Source of the DNA: Epinephelus fuscoguttatus
Lineage: Eukaryota; Chordata; Actinopteri; Perciformes; Serranidae
Length of the DNA stretch: 64,000 nucleotides
Assembly (NCBI RefSeq): GCF_011397635.1
Contig: NC_064758.1
Coordinates: forward strand, 19,260,013 to 19,324,012
Direction of reading: 5' to 3'
Below, piece by piece: positions 21,131 to 34,800 of this stretch. The position numbers and the translations under genes were made by a program. The notes under the pieces are model-generated. The model was given only the letters and a program-made list of their open reading frames with translations. It had not been told where the DNA came from and did no database searches. How positions within the stretch are numbered: position 1 is the first letter of the stretch; each line of letters starts with the position of its first letter.

Positions 21131-23985
21131 CACGTTTGTTAAGACGCTGGAAGAAAAAAAAATCATAGCAAAAGGCAGCTGTCACCTCAGACTAAAATGA
21201 GAACATGAGGCATCACTGCCAGCATTTACAAACTGTTTTATCAAAATGTACAGATCTAATGCTGTTATCCAAGCTATAACAGACAACTATCAAAGATATT
21301 TTAAATAATTATGCTGTCTGCAGCTACTCTTTAGTCATAAAGTGTTTTATTATCTAAAATTGTGAGGGGCAAAAACTAAATTGAAATTGTCAGGTAATGT
21401 GGGACACTTGGGTAGATAATTAAGAAAACCACCTAAACTCTGAGTACTACTTAGTTACTTTTAGAACATGTTATGGTTCTCTGCTATATTTCTGTGAAGG
21501 AATATGTTGTCAAGTAAAATAATTAAGGAACTTTGGACCTTCAAACACCTCAAGAACTTCCACCTCACTCCAGTGACATGTTTAGGTCAAATGGGACAGC
21601 TGTGCTTGTTTTTTAAATGGTTAAATTCATATTGATTCAGTCATTCATTTTCACTTTCCTGCCATGCTTTCCATTTTTCTTTTGCTGCCTGTTACCCTGG
21701 TGCCATATTGTGCTTGCATGTGTCTAACAGTTATAGTTAACTCTGGACTACTGTGGCCAACATGGCATCAGTACATCATCTTTAATATTTTTTAGGTGAC
21801 AAAAATACTGAAAATGTCTGTAATATTACAAGGTGGTACATAATTGCATAACACGATTTTATGGCAGCCTGAAAACATACTGGTATCACTTCAAAAAAAT
21901 ATTGTCCAATTTTGCATAATTTTTTGTCACATTTTACCTGAATGCATTAAGTACTTACTCAAAACCCTGTTGAAATGATAGTATATTGTGAAAATATTTT
22001 GATTATAAATTAAACATTTAATAAAATGCAACATCCTACGATCCGTTTTGGTGTTATGCTGTTATTGTATATGCCATTTAGCTTTTACTTTGCAAGTTTT
22101 GGGACCAGTGATTTTTGACTCCTTGCTCTGCACATACTAGTTATCTCAGATCAAACAAAGTGGTTGTTTCATGTAAAGATCATTTGTAGCAACAATTTAA
22201 TAACATGTTCGGTGACTGGCTGCTAATATCTAAAGAGCCCAAGCTCTAAAACCTAATTTGTCCCACTTTATCTAATGTCACAAATTATCTGACCTCACCC
22301 TAGAGGCTAAATGTTGACACTGTTAATTTGTAGCAATTATTAGTTTCAACTGTCAAGTTGTAAGGCAAATATGCATTAAATGTATTTAAAGCATAGCCAT
22401 ACCTCATTTTATTTTTGAACTCTATCCTTGCAGTGTATACAAATAGCCTGTAGAGGGCGCAATATAATAACGATAAAGATGTTGGTAATGACTTCAGTGA
22501 GTATCGTGTAACTTCGGTTATTCACATAAAATATTTTGTGTTGTTTGCATTGCACAAACATTTCAAATGTGCACAACAATAGTTTAATTGTTATCTGTTG
22601 TGATAAATACAGTAGAAGTATTGAGATTTTCAGTTTTTCATACAACAGACAAGAAGATGAAAACAATGAGAGCTTGTCTGCACAAAAGTTACTTAAAAGA
22701 CAATATAGTTACCTACAGCAAGTGCAAACACTTCTTAATTTAATTTCATCTTGCAAAAATATGTGCCAGTTCATTTGCAATGTCAAATCTGATATTGTAG
22801 CCAGGCCATATCTCAATATCCTGAAATCACATTGCTTATCATTTCATTAATCGTTTCTGTTTCACAGCTGTTGAGAAACCAGAGGCCAAACTGAGCTGAC
22901 AAGTTGAAGATTTATGATGTGCACCATAGTATTTGTTCCCTTCCCCGGACCAGCTCTGCGTTTTCCCCAACAATTGTCCATTGAATCACAAGGCACTGGT
23001 TCATATAAAGCTCACACCTACACTGAGAGAAAGCTACCCTCTGGTTTCACATGGAATTATTTCAACCTCCAGAATCAACATAAACGACTCTCTTTGAGAG
23101 GATCTGTGGGAGTTCACCAAACTCCACATGTACATTTGTGACATCGTGCAGCACATGGGTGGTGTTCTCATGGCACATGCATGGTATGTTCTTGTTGTAA
23201 TGTTGTATGTGGGCTGAGTTTCACTATCAAGCTACATTCTGCGAGCCATAATGAAAGATCATAAACAACAGGTCTCTCGGGCTTTTCCCCCTCTCTGTAT
23301 TTTACATTCAACCCCCGAAACATTGCAGTAAACTTGCTGACACCATGTGGTGTGTTGAACTGACATAAATCTTGAGTAACATACTGTATTAAAGAGTATA
23401 ACATTCTCACATGTAATTAATTTAGTTTGTCGTTGACAGTGATAATGTTTATTTATAGCTTGTCATGGTGCGTCACTCTGGGCATGCCCAAGGCTCCAGC
23501 TTGTCTGTCACAGTTGATGGCAACTGCAGCTGGGAAATTATGATAAGCAGCTCATGATTGAATCTACTGGTCAAACACTTACATAAAAACTTCGTATAAG
23601 CAGGTGCTAACCGCCTGGAAGGCATGTCAAACACGTGATTAAGCAGTCACAGTCCATCAGGGGGAATGAGGTTTGCTGGAACTTAATACAATTCATTATA
23701 TGTATAGTTTTATCAGAGAACAAACTGTACTTTGCTGCATCATGGTTGCAAGGCTAGATCATCTTTGCAATGGCACTATGCAAAAGCAGTGCACTTTAGT
23801 GCAGTGATGATGTGTGTATGTGTAATGTTGCTACCACATGTCAAGGATATGCACCTCTCCTATGTGCCTCAAATAGGCAACTGGCTTCACTGCCAAACTT
23901 AAGGTCAACATACGATGCCTCACCTGGACTGACCGTAAATAACCCTGCCTGGTACTGTATGTTTGAACTTAGAAACAACATTTTA
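21131..23985. other. Intergenic stretch without a recognisable gene
   Basis: No open frame with a known motif was found. I looked on the minus strand for PR-domain-like segments and saw none. The only item worth naming is the CTCF-like site at 22447. Confidence 0.5.
22447..22460. promoter_or_regulatory. CTCF-like motif
   Basis: CCTGTAGAGGGCGC resembles the core CTCF consensus. It lies between prdm2 and pdpn. A match by eye only. Confidence 0.3.
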
Positions 23986-23989
23986 AACT

Positions 23990-24580
23990 AGCAGTGTGTT
24001 GCATTTAGTGGCATCTAACTGTAAGGGTTGCAGCTTTCAACCAGCTGAAACTTCTCCCATGTGGCAAGCATGAACTCCTGATTAGAATTCCTTCAGTGTT
24101 CATTGTTTAGGAGGTTTTTACTGGGAGCTGGGATCTGCAGAGGTCTCTTCCTCTCCAAAACAAAGGGAGGAGGTAATTTAAACTGGTATGAACACTGAAT
24201 AAAGCAGTTTCAGGTTACAAATCAGTGTTCCTCTGATTGTTGCAGATGGGCCACCACACAGCACCTGCTGAAGTGCACTCAACTTTTTTCTAAGATAACA
24301 TGAGATCCAGACATTTAGGCAGTTTTCACCAGGAGCTGAAGGCCTCCTCTTCTCCAAAACAAATGAACCCAGTGATTTAAACTCGTAAAAACACTGAATA
24401 TTGTTTCTACAGTGCTGTTCAACTCATCACTGAGGTGCTGCTAACTACAGTGGCCAATACATAACCCAGAAAAAAGGTTCAAATGCAAATTACCTTATAT
24501 AAAGCCAGTGTTTGATTTGTCCATTCTGGGATGCCCTGCTTTCTATGTACATATGAAAGGTCCACACACTGCACCTTTAA
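23990..24580. mobile_element. MITE, CAGTGTGTNNNATTTAG family, copy 1
   Basis: It begins GCAGTGTGTTGCATTTAGTGG and ends AAAGGTCCACACACTGCACC, imperfect inverted ends. Interior segments (AATTCCTTCAGTG, GAGGTCTCTTCCTC, GGGCCACCA) recur in the copy at 40475-41162. Non-coding. Confidence 0.65.
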
Positions 24581-24849
24581 AGCATTGAGAAGACATAAGT
24601 GATGGTGTAAAAGCTCAAGATGATATCTGAGGATGTAATTTATACCTTAGGTATCGTTCTCAACAGTAGGGCCCATGTAATTGGCAGTTTTGTGCTAAAA
24701 ACACGGGATGTATTTAGACCTTTAAAAAAGTACTTTATTCCCTTTTTTGAAATTATTCATTTTTTCCTTTTCTTTGCAAGTGATTATTTGTTATATATCA
24801 ACCAACTGTAATGAGACAGAGCATTTATAAAAACCTAATATGTTATGAT

Positions 24850-25305
24850 TATAGATGGATTAATGAATGGGCCTACTAGGCACAGGCCCAGGGGCCCAGT
24901 GTGTCAGGGCTCCACACCCTTCACCTTCAAAATGTCACTCAAATTAATGCTAACTAAACAGAAAGACACTCAATATGACCACAGAGAGACACAGAGAGAC
25001 CACAGAGAGATGCAAAGAAACTGTAAACACACACAAAATAACTACAGATGGGGCAAAACAACCACACAGAGACAAAAAAGTACTAAGAGACACAAAACAC
25101 TCACAAGGAGACACCAAAAGAATACAAAGCAACACAAAATGAACAATAAAAGATAGACAATTGCACACAAAAAGATGCATAACTACTACAAAGAGACCCA
25201 AAACCACAACAAAGTGTGTCTTGCTCCTGTGTACTGTAGGTGGTTGGGCCTTTTGTACATTTGTGCCAAGGGGCCAATTGTCTAATTATTATCCACCCAT
25301 GGCTA
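24850..25305. repeat. Interspersed repeat with an internal ACAGAGAGACC minisatellite
   Basis: The ends CTAGGCACAGGCCCAGGGGCC and GTGCCAAGGGGCCAATTG are partly complementary and bracket a run of degenerate units about 18-22 bases long (CACAGAGAGACCACAGAGAG and similar). This layout is known from fish interspersed repeats with variable cores. The open frames across it are compositional only. Confidence 0.6.
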
Positions 25306-26016
25306 TGATATGTATCAGGAGTGTATGCACATCAGAGTTGTGCTGTGCCTCGCATCTTAGTTGGATGTCAGTTCTTGTGGCAGCTTGTGTTTCTGCAGAT
25401 AAAAACACAATAAAAATGGAATGAATATAAATAAAAACAAGCATATATTGTACATGAAAATGGTTTTGTTGAAACACATCAGAGGGTCTAAAAGTTATAT
25501 TCTTGAGGACTACTTATAAAGCAAACAGGAAATTGGGTGATTGTGAGAGAAACCGAGACAAAGTGTGCCCCAGATTTTACGCAAGTCTGCGTATCCTGTG
25601 GCAGTGGGCGCTGGTTCGTGCCAATGACTCTGTGCACAATGAAACATTCACCATCCACATGAACATATAGGACAAGAGAGACAAAGAGTGAGAGGTGGTC
25701 CACAACGTGTCTGTGTATCAGGCGGATCTGTGAGCTGGGCTTTGGCATGAAACAATAAGGGGCCCTTATAGAAGATGTGTGCCACTCAGCACAGACAAAG
25801 CCTGGTCTGTAATCAGACAACATGTTATGTCACTGGGATGAAAAAAAAATTTACTGCTTCATGTCGTGGGACACCAGATGTGCAGGGAAGAACATGTAAA
25901 TGTGAGCACATCGGAACACAGATGCAAATTGTACAGTGAAAAAACACATGATTCTGTACATACGTGCGTGCGCACAACTGTAGCCCACTGTGCTACATAT
26001 TTATGTACTGACAGCG

Positions 26017-26081
<65 letters not shown>

Positions 26082-27104
26082 CATCCATGCTAATAATCCC
26101 CTCAAGTCCAATAAACACGTTTCCCCTTCAGAATCACTGCCCCTTGTCACTTCTGTACGCACTCACATTTAGAGATGCACCCTGACCCACCCACACATAC
26201 ACTTAAATACCACTCACACCCCATCAGTCCTTCTCCCCTTTCACTGTCTCCGACCCTCTGCTGCCACACGGTCACACACAAGCAAATTCAGCTATTCCTT
26301 GCATCATCCATACTGTATGTGACCACAAACACACTGCGCCTGTCACCCAACTTTATTTCCCCTTCCTCGTCCCTCCACCCCCACCCCCGCACCCCACCTT
26401 ATCCATCCACCCAGCTGTCCTCGGCACTCAAAACCCACAGGCCTATGAGCTGACATTTATCTTGTGACATCACAAACCCCTTGCTCTCTGCGAGCTTGAC
26501 ATGTGGCATTCCTCGCACGCATACAGACCTACACTCTGCTACTCCAATCACCGTAGGATGGCATTCATGTCAACAGCATGAGATGATTACTGCCAAGTGC
26601 ACACATGGAGAAAACTGCTCCTTGTTTACAATGGTATCTTGTCATATCTTATCTTATCTCACAGTATAGTTTGCAATAAAATACTCTACTGTATATACTT
26701 ATGCTTCTTTTGAATCTGTAACAATAATGAAACCATCACATCACTTCCTGTGGATTTAAACAAAGCAGCCACTTAAAACCACAAATGCTGTTTGCCCAAC
26801 ACTTTCGAATCATCATGCCCCAGATAGTGGGTTTATAAAGCCACTGAACTGAGGGGAATTTGATGCTCTCAAACGGTATCAGACATAACCAGCTGTGGAC
26901 TGTATGACTTATATGATAGCAGCAAGAAGGTCCCTGGGCCCTGGCCAGCTGAGGCCTCTATGTGTTTTGTATGTACATGCTCCGTCTTCTTCCCACAGGT
27001 ATTCTGGTATCTGGTATTACATAATATTCCAGTGAGATGATTTTAGACATTTCCGTTAACCAAATGCACTGAGTACTTGGAAAAAACACATTTGTACGAA
27101 TCCA
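25306..27104. other. Intergenic stretch without a recognisable gene
   Basis: Apart from the (CA)n tract, I see nothing supportable. The open frames around it are produced by the repeat or lack motifs. Confidence 0.45.
26021..26079. repeat. (CA)n microsatellite
   Basis: Nearly 30 uninterrupted CA dinucleotides follow a short CGCACG run. Confidence 0.95.
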
Positions 27105-27700
27105 CAGTTAGTTGTTCTGGTTTTCAGAAGCTAATTCAGAGTTAATGGGTAAAGATTCACAGCTATGTTGTTTATCATATAGGTTCACATTTTGCACTTT
27201 GTCCAAAACTTTATGGTTTGAGAGACAGTGGGGTGGTGTCGGCGCTCCCTCAAGGTATAGAGAAATGGACCTAGATGGCAGTAATGATAGGGCAGTGGGA
27301 CATTCTTAGGAATTGGAAAGCACCTTGAACACCTGCTTTACAAGACTGGGTAACTGAAAGGGAAAGGTTGCTTGCTGCGTATGAAAGGATGTCATATAGG
27401 AACTGAAATAGGGCAGAATAATATTGGCCTAAGTGGGGAAGGTATATTGCTTTTATAAATGCACAAGAGTAAGGGTGAGGTGGAGGCAAAAAGAACTGAT
27501 TGTATGCTTTTTCTTTCTTTTTATATCTTCTTAAAAATCCTCTTCTGTACTAAGGTTAATGGATTTATTTATTTATTTTAATGAAGCCACATTAGTGGGG
27601 TGTGTGTGTGTGAGGGCATTAAGTTGTATTTGTACACTGGTTTGGTTAACTGTGTGTTTCGCATGCTGAAAAATAAAAATTGCAAGCCATAAAAAAAGCT
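27105..27700 (+). mobile_element. 5'-truncated L1-type LINE fragment
   Basis: Around 27330-27475 the plus strand, with stops, reads DWVTERERLLAAYERMSY then NRAEYYWPKWGRYIAFINAQ, the C-terminal end of fish L1/Tx1-type ORF2 proteins. A 3' UTR and an A-rich end (AAAAATAAAAATTGC...ATAAAAAAAG) follow near 27700. No catalytic domain remains. Confidence 0.6.
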
Positions 27701-27754
27701 TTAGTTGGTAACGTTTATAAGCAATAACTTTTTTATATTTGCCTAAACCGTCAC

Positions 27755-30700
27755 TCCTCCGAGAACCGTCACCTTATCGTGATGGAGGAGTTTGAGTGCC
27801 CTAATGACCCTAGGAGCTGTGTTGTCGGGGGCATTTCGCCCCTGGTAGGGTTTCCCATGGCAGATTGGTTCTGGGTGAAGGGTCAGACGAAGAGCGGTTC
27901 AGAAGACCCTCCATGATGGAAGATAACAAGAGTTGGTGTACCCGGCCCGGAGGGTTACCGGGGCCCCGCCCTGGAGCCAGGCCTGGGGCTGGGGCCCGTG
28001 GGCGAGCGCCTGGTGGCCGGGCCTTCGCCCATGGGGTCCGGCCGGGCCCAGCCCGATCCGGCTACATGGGCTCGTCCCCCTGCAGGCCCACCACCCGCAG
28101 AGGGATCCAGAAGGGTTCGGTGCAGTGTGGATCGGGCAGCAGACCAAGGCGGGGGCCTTAGCGGTCCGATCCTCGGCTACGGAAGTTGGCTCTTGGGACA
28201 TGGAATGTCACCTCTGTGGCGGGGAAGGAGCCGGAGCTTGTGGAAGAGGTTGAGCGCTACCGGCTAGATATAGTCGGCCTCACCTCGACACATAGTTCAG
28301 GCTCTGGAACCCAAGTCCTTGAGAGGGGTTGGACTCTCTCCTTTGCTGGACTTGCTCCGGGTGAGAGGCGGAGGGCCGGGGTGGGCTTTCTGATAGCCCC
28401 CAGACTCTCTGCCTGTACGTTGGGGTTCACCCCAGTGGACGAAAGGGTTGCGTCCCTGCGCCTTCGGGTCGGGGAAAGGGTCCTGACTGTTGACTGTGCT
28501 TATGCGGGTGCTGGACAGTGCCCCGACCGGGTACTCCATTGTTCTGCTGGGGGACCTCAACGCTCACGTGGGCAATGACAGCAGGACCCGGAGGGGCGTG
28601 ACTGGAAGGAACGGCCTGCCCGATCTGAACCCGAGTGTTGTGTAGTTATTGGACTTCTGTGCGGGTCGCAGTTTGACCATAACTAACACCATGTTTGAGC
28701 ATAGGGATGTCCATCGGTGCACGTGGCACCAAGACAGCCTAGGTCGCAGGTCAATGATTGACTTTGTAGTCGTGTCATTTGACCTGCGACCATATGTTCT
28801 GGACACTCGGGTGAAGAGAGGAGCAGAGCTGTCAGCTGATCACCACCTGGTGGTGAGTTAGATCAGGTGGCAGGGGAGGACGCTGTGCAGACCTGGCAGG
28901 CCCAAACGAGCAGTGAGGGTCTGCTGGGAACGCCTGGTGGAAGAACCTGTCAAGATGATCTTCAACTCCCACCTCCGGGAGAGCTTCGACCGCATCCTGA
29001 GGGCGGAGGGGGACATTGAGTCTGAATGGGCCTTGTTCCACTCTGCCATTGTCGAGGTGGGTTGCGAGCTGTGGCTGCAAGGCCGCGGGGGCCAGTCGTG
29101 GCGGTAACCCCCGAACCCGCTGGTGGACGCCAGAGGTGAGGGGAGCCGTCAGGCTGAAGAAGGAGGCCTACAGGGCATGGTTGGTCTGTGGGTCTCCGGA
29201 AGCAGCTGACGGGAACTGGCGGGCCAAGCGGAGCGCAGCAGCGGCAACTTGCTCACACTGTTTACAGTGGGGGCGGGGAGCTGCTGATGTCAAATGGGGA
29301 CATTGTCGGGCGGTGGAAGGAATACTTTGAGGAGCTCCTCAATCCCACCAACACGTATTCCAGTGAGGAAACAGAGCCAGGGGTCTCGGTGCGGGTTGTC
29401 CAGTTTCGGGGGCAGAAGTTGCCGAGGTAGTGAAGGAACTACGTGGCGGCGGGGCCCCGGGGGTGGACGGGATTCGCCCTGGATATCTCAAGGCTCTGGA
29501 TGTTGTAGGGCTGTCCTGGCTGACACGCCTCTGCAACATTGCGTGGACATTGGGGGCAGTGCCTCTGGAGTGGCAGACCAGGGTGGTGGTCCCCATCTTC
29601 AAGAAAGGGGACCAGAGGGTGTGTTCCAACTACAGGGGGATCACACTCCTCAGCCTACCCGGTAAGGTCTACGCCAGGGTGCTGGAGAAGAGGGTCCGGT
29701 CGGTAGTTGAACCTCGGATTGAGGAGGAGCAATGTGGTTTTCGTCCCGGACGCGGAACCGTGGACCAGCTCTTTACCCTCGCCAGGGTGCTGGAGGGGGC
29801 ATGGGAGTTCGCCCAACCAGTCCACATGTGTTTTGTGGATTCGGAGAAGGCTTACGACCGTGTCCCCAGGGGCATCCTGTGGGGGGTGCTCCAGGAGTAT
29901 GGGGTTGGTGGCCCTCTGCTAAGGGCCATCCAGTCCCTGTACCGAAGGAGCACGAGTCTGGTTTGCGTGGCTGGCAGTAAGTCGGACCTGTTCCCGGTGA
30001 GGGTTGGACTCTGCCCTCTGCCAGGGCTGCCCTTTGTCACCGGTTCTGAGGGGTGGAGGGTGTCAGGTTCGGTGACGGGAGGATCTCGTCCCTGCTATTT
30101 GCGGATGACGTGGTCCTCCTAGCTTCATCGAACAGAGACCTCCAGCTCTCGCTGGGATGGTTCGCAGCCAAGTGTGAAGCGGCTGGGATGAGAATCAGCA
30201 CCTCCAAGTCTGAGGCCATGGTCCTCAGCCGGAAAAGGGTGGATTGCCCACTCCAGGTCGGGGGAGGAGGTCCTGCCTCAGGTGGAGGAGTTTAAGTATC
30301 TCGGGATCTTGTTCACGAGTGAGGGTAGGACGGAGCGGGAGATTGACAGGTGGATTGGGGCGGTGTCAGCAGTGATGCAGATCCTTAACCGGTCCGTTGT
30401 GGTGAAAAGGGAGCTTAGCCAGAAAGCGAAGATCTCGATTTACCGGTCAATCTACGTTCCAACCCTCACCTATGGTCACGAGCTTTGGGTAGTGACTGAA
30501 AGAACGAGATCGCGAGTAAAAACGGCTGAAATGAATTTCCTCCGCAGGGTGGCTGGGCTCAGCCTTAGAGATAAGGTGAGGAGCTCGGACATCCGGGAGG
30601 GACTCGGAGTAGAGCCGCTGCTCCTCCACATCGAGAGGAGGTTTGGGCATCTGGTAAGGATGCCTCCCGGACACCTCCCTTGGGAGGTATTTCGGGCATG

Positions 30701-30905
30701 TCCAACCAGGAGGACACCTCGGGGCTGCCCCAGGACACACTGGAGGGATTACATTGCCCGACTGGCCTGGGAATGCCTCGGGGTTCCCTCGAAAAAGCTG
30801 ACGGAGGTGGCTGGGGAGAGGACTGTCTGGGCTTCTTTGCTGAGGCTGCTGCCCCCTCGACCCGGACCCGGATAAGCGGAGGACGATGAGATGAGACGAG
30901 ACGAT
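27755..30905 (+). mobile_element. Nearly full-length but broken teleost LINE
   Basis: It starts with CTCCGAGAACCGTCACCTTA and ends with GGATAAGCGGAGGACGATGAG, the usual 5' and 3' ends of a very common fish LINE. The endonuclease part spans about 28186-28860: WNVTSVAGKEPELVEEVERY, then MFEHRDVHRCTWHQDSLGRR and MIDFVVVSFDLRP. A linker with NPRTRWWTPEVRGAV lies near 29110. Reverse transcriptase spans about 29430-30120, with GAPGVDGIRPGYLKAL, SNYRGITLLSLPGKVYARVL and EEEQCGFRPGRGTVDQLF, then SSLLFADDVVLLAS in another frame. The C-terminal region (30282-30875) ends LLRLLPPRPGPG. Frameshifts, a stop after the endonuclease, and deletions near 29250 and 30015 (the latter within the QGCPLSP box) make it inactive. 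Confidence 0.9.
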
Positions 30906-31224
30906 ACCATCACTAAATCCACACAGCACTAAATGAGACAGATAATCTGTAAAAAAAAAAAAACAATAACATATGCCTCTGCCTAATGTTGACTTGTATT
31001 GCTTCTAGCAGCAACCAGAACCGAGAAGTCATGTCAATTGCTACTCGTGAGCTATGGTCAAACTGTCAAACTAGTCAGCACTGATCGTTTTGAATAAAAA
31101 TGTTGTTACTGCATTGCATATTTCTCATCTCAAATGATTTCAGAAACATATTTTAGTGTTTAGCCAATTTCAAAATGGCAGTTGGGTCATAAACGTTCTC
31201 ATTTTACAGCAAAAAAGTACACTA
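30906..31224. other. Short intergenic stretch, nothing identified
   Basis: A/T-rich sequence between two transposons with no coding signal. Confidence 0.5.
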
Positions 31225-31800
31225 AGGCCCCGTTTATACGACAACGATTTCAACTGAAAACGGTAAGCTTTAGTTGGGTTTTGGCTGATCATTTACACGA
31301 CAGCGGCATTTTGGGTGCCTGAAAACGCAACATTTTGAAAATGGGTTCCAGAGTGCATTTTTTTGGAAATGGCACCATCTCCGTTGTCATGTAAACTTGC
31401 AATATGCATTTCCTCTGAAAACAGAGACTTTTCGCACATGCGTATTACGCTTCCAGTCACTAGGCATGCGTGAGAAAGTCGACTATCACAACAACAATGG
31501 CGGACTCCCGAGCTCTGCTTGTGCTGCTCACCCTGTTGAATTTATCAACGCTTCTCCATCATAGTGTAGAGCAACTCCACCTTGTCGTCTGTCCAGACAA
31601 TGCCACTCTGTAGAAGGAAGCGTAAGCGTCACACCGCCAACTACTGGCCTGGCATGTATACTGCAGTGTTTTTGGTCATTTTTGCGGATACGTACAGTGA
31701 TTGTTATCAAAACGTTGTCGTCTAAACGCTGAACTTTTTTCAAAACAAAAATGAGAAACGATTCTGCTTTCAGTGGATCGTTTTCGTGTAAACATGGCCT
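31225..31800. mobile_element. hAT-like MITE (AGGCCCCGTTTATACGACAACG ends)
   Basis: The left end AGGCCCCGTTTATACGAC and the right end (CGTGTAAACATGGCCT) are imperfect inverted repeats. Internal copies of ACGTTGTCGTCTAAACG and TTTACACGACAGC extend the fold-back. A clean target duplication was not found. It has no transposase. Confidence 0.7.
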
Positions 31801-34800
31801 AAAATATGTTTCTTAAACATAAGAGGTGAGAAATAGGCAATGCAGTAGCATATAGATTTATAATTGATCAGTGCTAGTTTGACAGTTTGACCACAGCTCA
31901 CAAGCTTCAACTGACATGACTGACAGTTGCTTTAGAGACTCCTCGGCTCTGATTGGTTGTTTTCATTCAACAGTGGTCTGATTAAAGCAAATTCCATTGG
32001 AGGCAGTTGGACGAGGGGGAGGGACATAATTTTTTTCAGAAATTATCCATCTCATTTACTTCTGTCGGAATATAGTGACATTTTTAGCAAAAAGGACGCA
32101 AAGTTATCAACTGTGGGTTTAATTTCTCAATTTGGGAAAAATGTTAATTTTCAAATACAGGACATTCTATGTCACAAACTGGATCGATGCAGTTGTGCAT
32201 GCTCGATGTGTTATGGCAAGCTTACCAAAAAGTTGCCCAGATGTTTGCTTAAAAGGCATTATTTGTTGTCTAGAATAGATAAGATCACTACAATGGATAA
32301 AAGAACACCTGAAATTGTTCTTTTATCCATGTTAACTACTAGTGTTATGAGATTTTAGCCACTTAACATCAAGGAGAACTAGAACCAGTGTAACACTTCA
32401 CTGCTATCAACCAGTGTTTTATTTCTAGTTTATATAATGTAAGTCAAGGGCGAAGGGTTTTGTTTTAAGATTGGGAGGAACACATATAAAACAGGGGGGG
32501 TTGGGGGAGCATTAAACACTTCATTGACATGGTGAATTTTTTTTTATTTGGGGGATGAATACACATGTTCTAAATATTAAGGGGAACATGTCTCCTGTGT
32601 CTCCCCACCCCACTACACCCATGATCCATCCATCTATTCATTATCTGTAACTGCCTCTCCCTGACAGGTTCACAGTGGGGCTGCAGCTGATCCCAGCAGG
32701 ACATTGGGCAAGAGGCAGGTACACCCTAAACAGATCACCCCCGACTATCACAGGCCTGACACATAGAGACACACAACCATTCATGCTCACATTTACACCT
32801 ATGATGTAAGTTACGACTAGAGTCAGTTAACCCTTGATATGGAGATTATGTGTTTTCTAAAAAAAATTAAAAAGTACAAACATTACTAAAACTGCACTTA
32901 CACTTTGTACTAAATCATTTAATGCCTTACTTTTATTTCTTTCAGGGATGAGGTGCAGTATCACATTTTGTAAGTCTGAAATATCTGTTTTACTAATTCC
33001 TCAGGTACAGCACGACTTGTTCTATATCCTTTCCTTGCTGGATCTTCCTACTGAAAAAAAAAATCACTGTTAAAATTAAAGAGACTACGTAAACATCCAA
33101 TGTGATCAACAGTGAAGATTTATAGATAATTTTAACTTATTTATTTCTCAATTTTAACTATTTTCTGCATAGCCCAGATAGGCTAAAAGACAAAACAGCT
33201 TTTAGGACAGACAGCCTCACCTGCCAAAAACAAATGTAAGAGAATTATCCTGATGCTTGGTGTTTATTTTAAGCCGTGTATTCAGGAAAACCTCATTCCT
33301 CTATTGTTAAACAATCTGTGCTTTCTTTACACGGTTAGGATTATAATTTGCTGAGTGGGCACCAACAGTTTTCCTACTAATAAAAATGATGCCCAGTTCC
33401 GACCACAGGTTTCTTCTGTGTGGAATATATCACAAACAGGCAGCTCATAGTCAGCTATAAGTGACCTGGTATTTCTGGTTGCCACTGCACAGAGAGAAAA
33501 TACGCGTAAACACACATTCCTAAATACACCGGTGTGGTTTTATTTGGAGGGAAAGATATTTCCTCATTCATCTGTCTGCTAGAGCTGAACAGTTTCTTCC
33601 TTCCTCTCAGACAGCTTTTCAGTCACCTCTAGACAAGCACAGGAAAGGGGAAGGAAACTTGTGAGTAAATTCTGATGAACCCATTAATCTTTCTTTTTTT
33701 ACATATATAAATATGGGCTCACATATTGTGAATGTATTTACCTGTACAGTACAGAACATGTACAACCCAACAAGCACATGGTGTACCACACAAACATGTG
33801 AATATGCAGAGCTTCCACACACTCAGCTCATATTTATGCCTGCACACCACATAAGCAGGCGGTTTTGTGTCTGATAATTAAATATGAGACATAGACCTGT
33901 GTGCGTATGTCATGAATCTGACCGAGACTCTCTCAGTGAATCACACACTTTTATGGTGTGTCTTAATAGCTGCCTCTGCTGGGACATTCTGCTGGAACGT
34001 GGCTGTTATGATAGGTTTAACATGTGTTCATCTGCACAAAGGGTACACAGTGATTTAGCTCTCTGTCAGAGTATTTTCTAAGCGTGTGCCTGTGTGTTAA
34101 TGCACATGATCGATGCAGGGCCCACCCAGGAAGTGACTCCACCCTGTAGCGATGCACAGAATTCCCCCCTTGCTGAAGGGGAGAGAGGGAGCTGCTGGCG
34201 AGCAGCTTCACAGCCACGGCCCATAGCCTCTCCATCTGCCCCTCTCAAAAGACTCCATTGTTCCCAGCAGTCTGAGGCAAGAGAGTGAGCTAAAGAGAGT
34301 TATGAAGCTCGCCGGTGGGGCAGAGGCTGGGGTGGTGGGCGTTGGGCCGCTGCCTAAAACCACACGGAGGAGAGGGAACCAGACACAGAGCATCTCTGTG
34401 CGACTCGCAGCCTACTGTTGGAGCCTTGCCTCAGCTTAACAGCACCGTATGAAAAAGTCCACAACATGACATAAAAAACACACCTAACTGTCAGAGGGTT
34501 CAACCGACTCAACGGCCCGAGGCCATATGTTGCTCCATATTTGGTGCTGTTTGCCTGCCTGCTGAAAGGGGGTGTTCTGTTTTTTAATTCGAGGCATTAC
34601 TTGAACTGGCCAATCAGAGTGGACTAGATGCTTGGTAATGATGTGTGTGAATTGCACTTGCAAATAGGAAATAAGTGTCATGAGATTTTAACTGTCTCAA
34701 GTATTTTGCCCTGACTTGAGACTGAATACAGTGCTGCTTAAGAATGTGTTGACTTTTAGGCGTTGCCACGGTAACTATGTAATCTAATTGATAGGAAATG

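Noticed and set aside
21386-22310. Possible large inverted repeat (GTGGGACACTT... against ...TTTGTCCCACTTTATC)
   Set aside because: Similarity is confined to a few short words and does not extend, so it was not called an element.
25859-26172. Poly-Thr/His and poly-Cys/Val frames
   Set aside because: They are produced by the (CA)n microsatellite.
27865-29922. Several overlapping Gly/Pro/Arg-rich frames on both strands
   Set aside because: They are alternate frames of the broken GC-rich LINE.
31957-32358. 133-codon plus-strand frame (MFSFNSGLIKANS...)
   Set aside because: No recognisable domain, no splice context and an AT-rich intergenic position; probably chance or an unidentified repeat.
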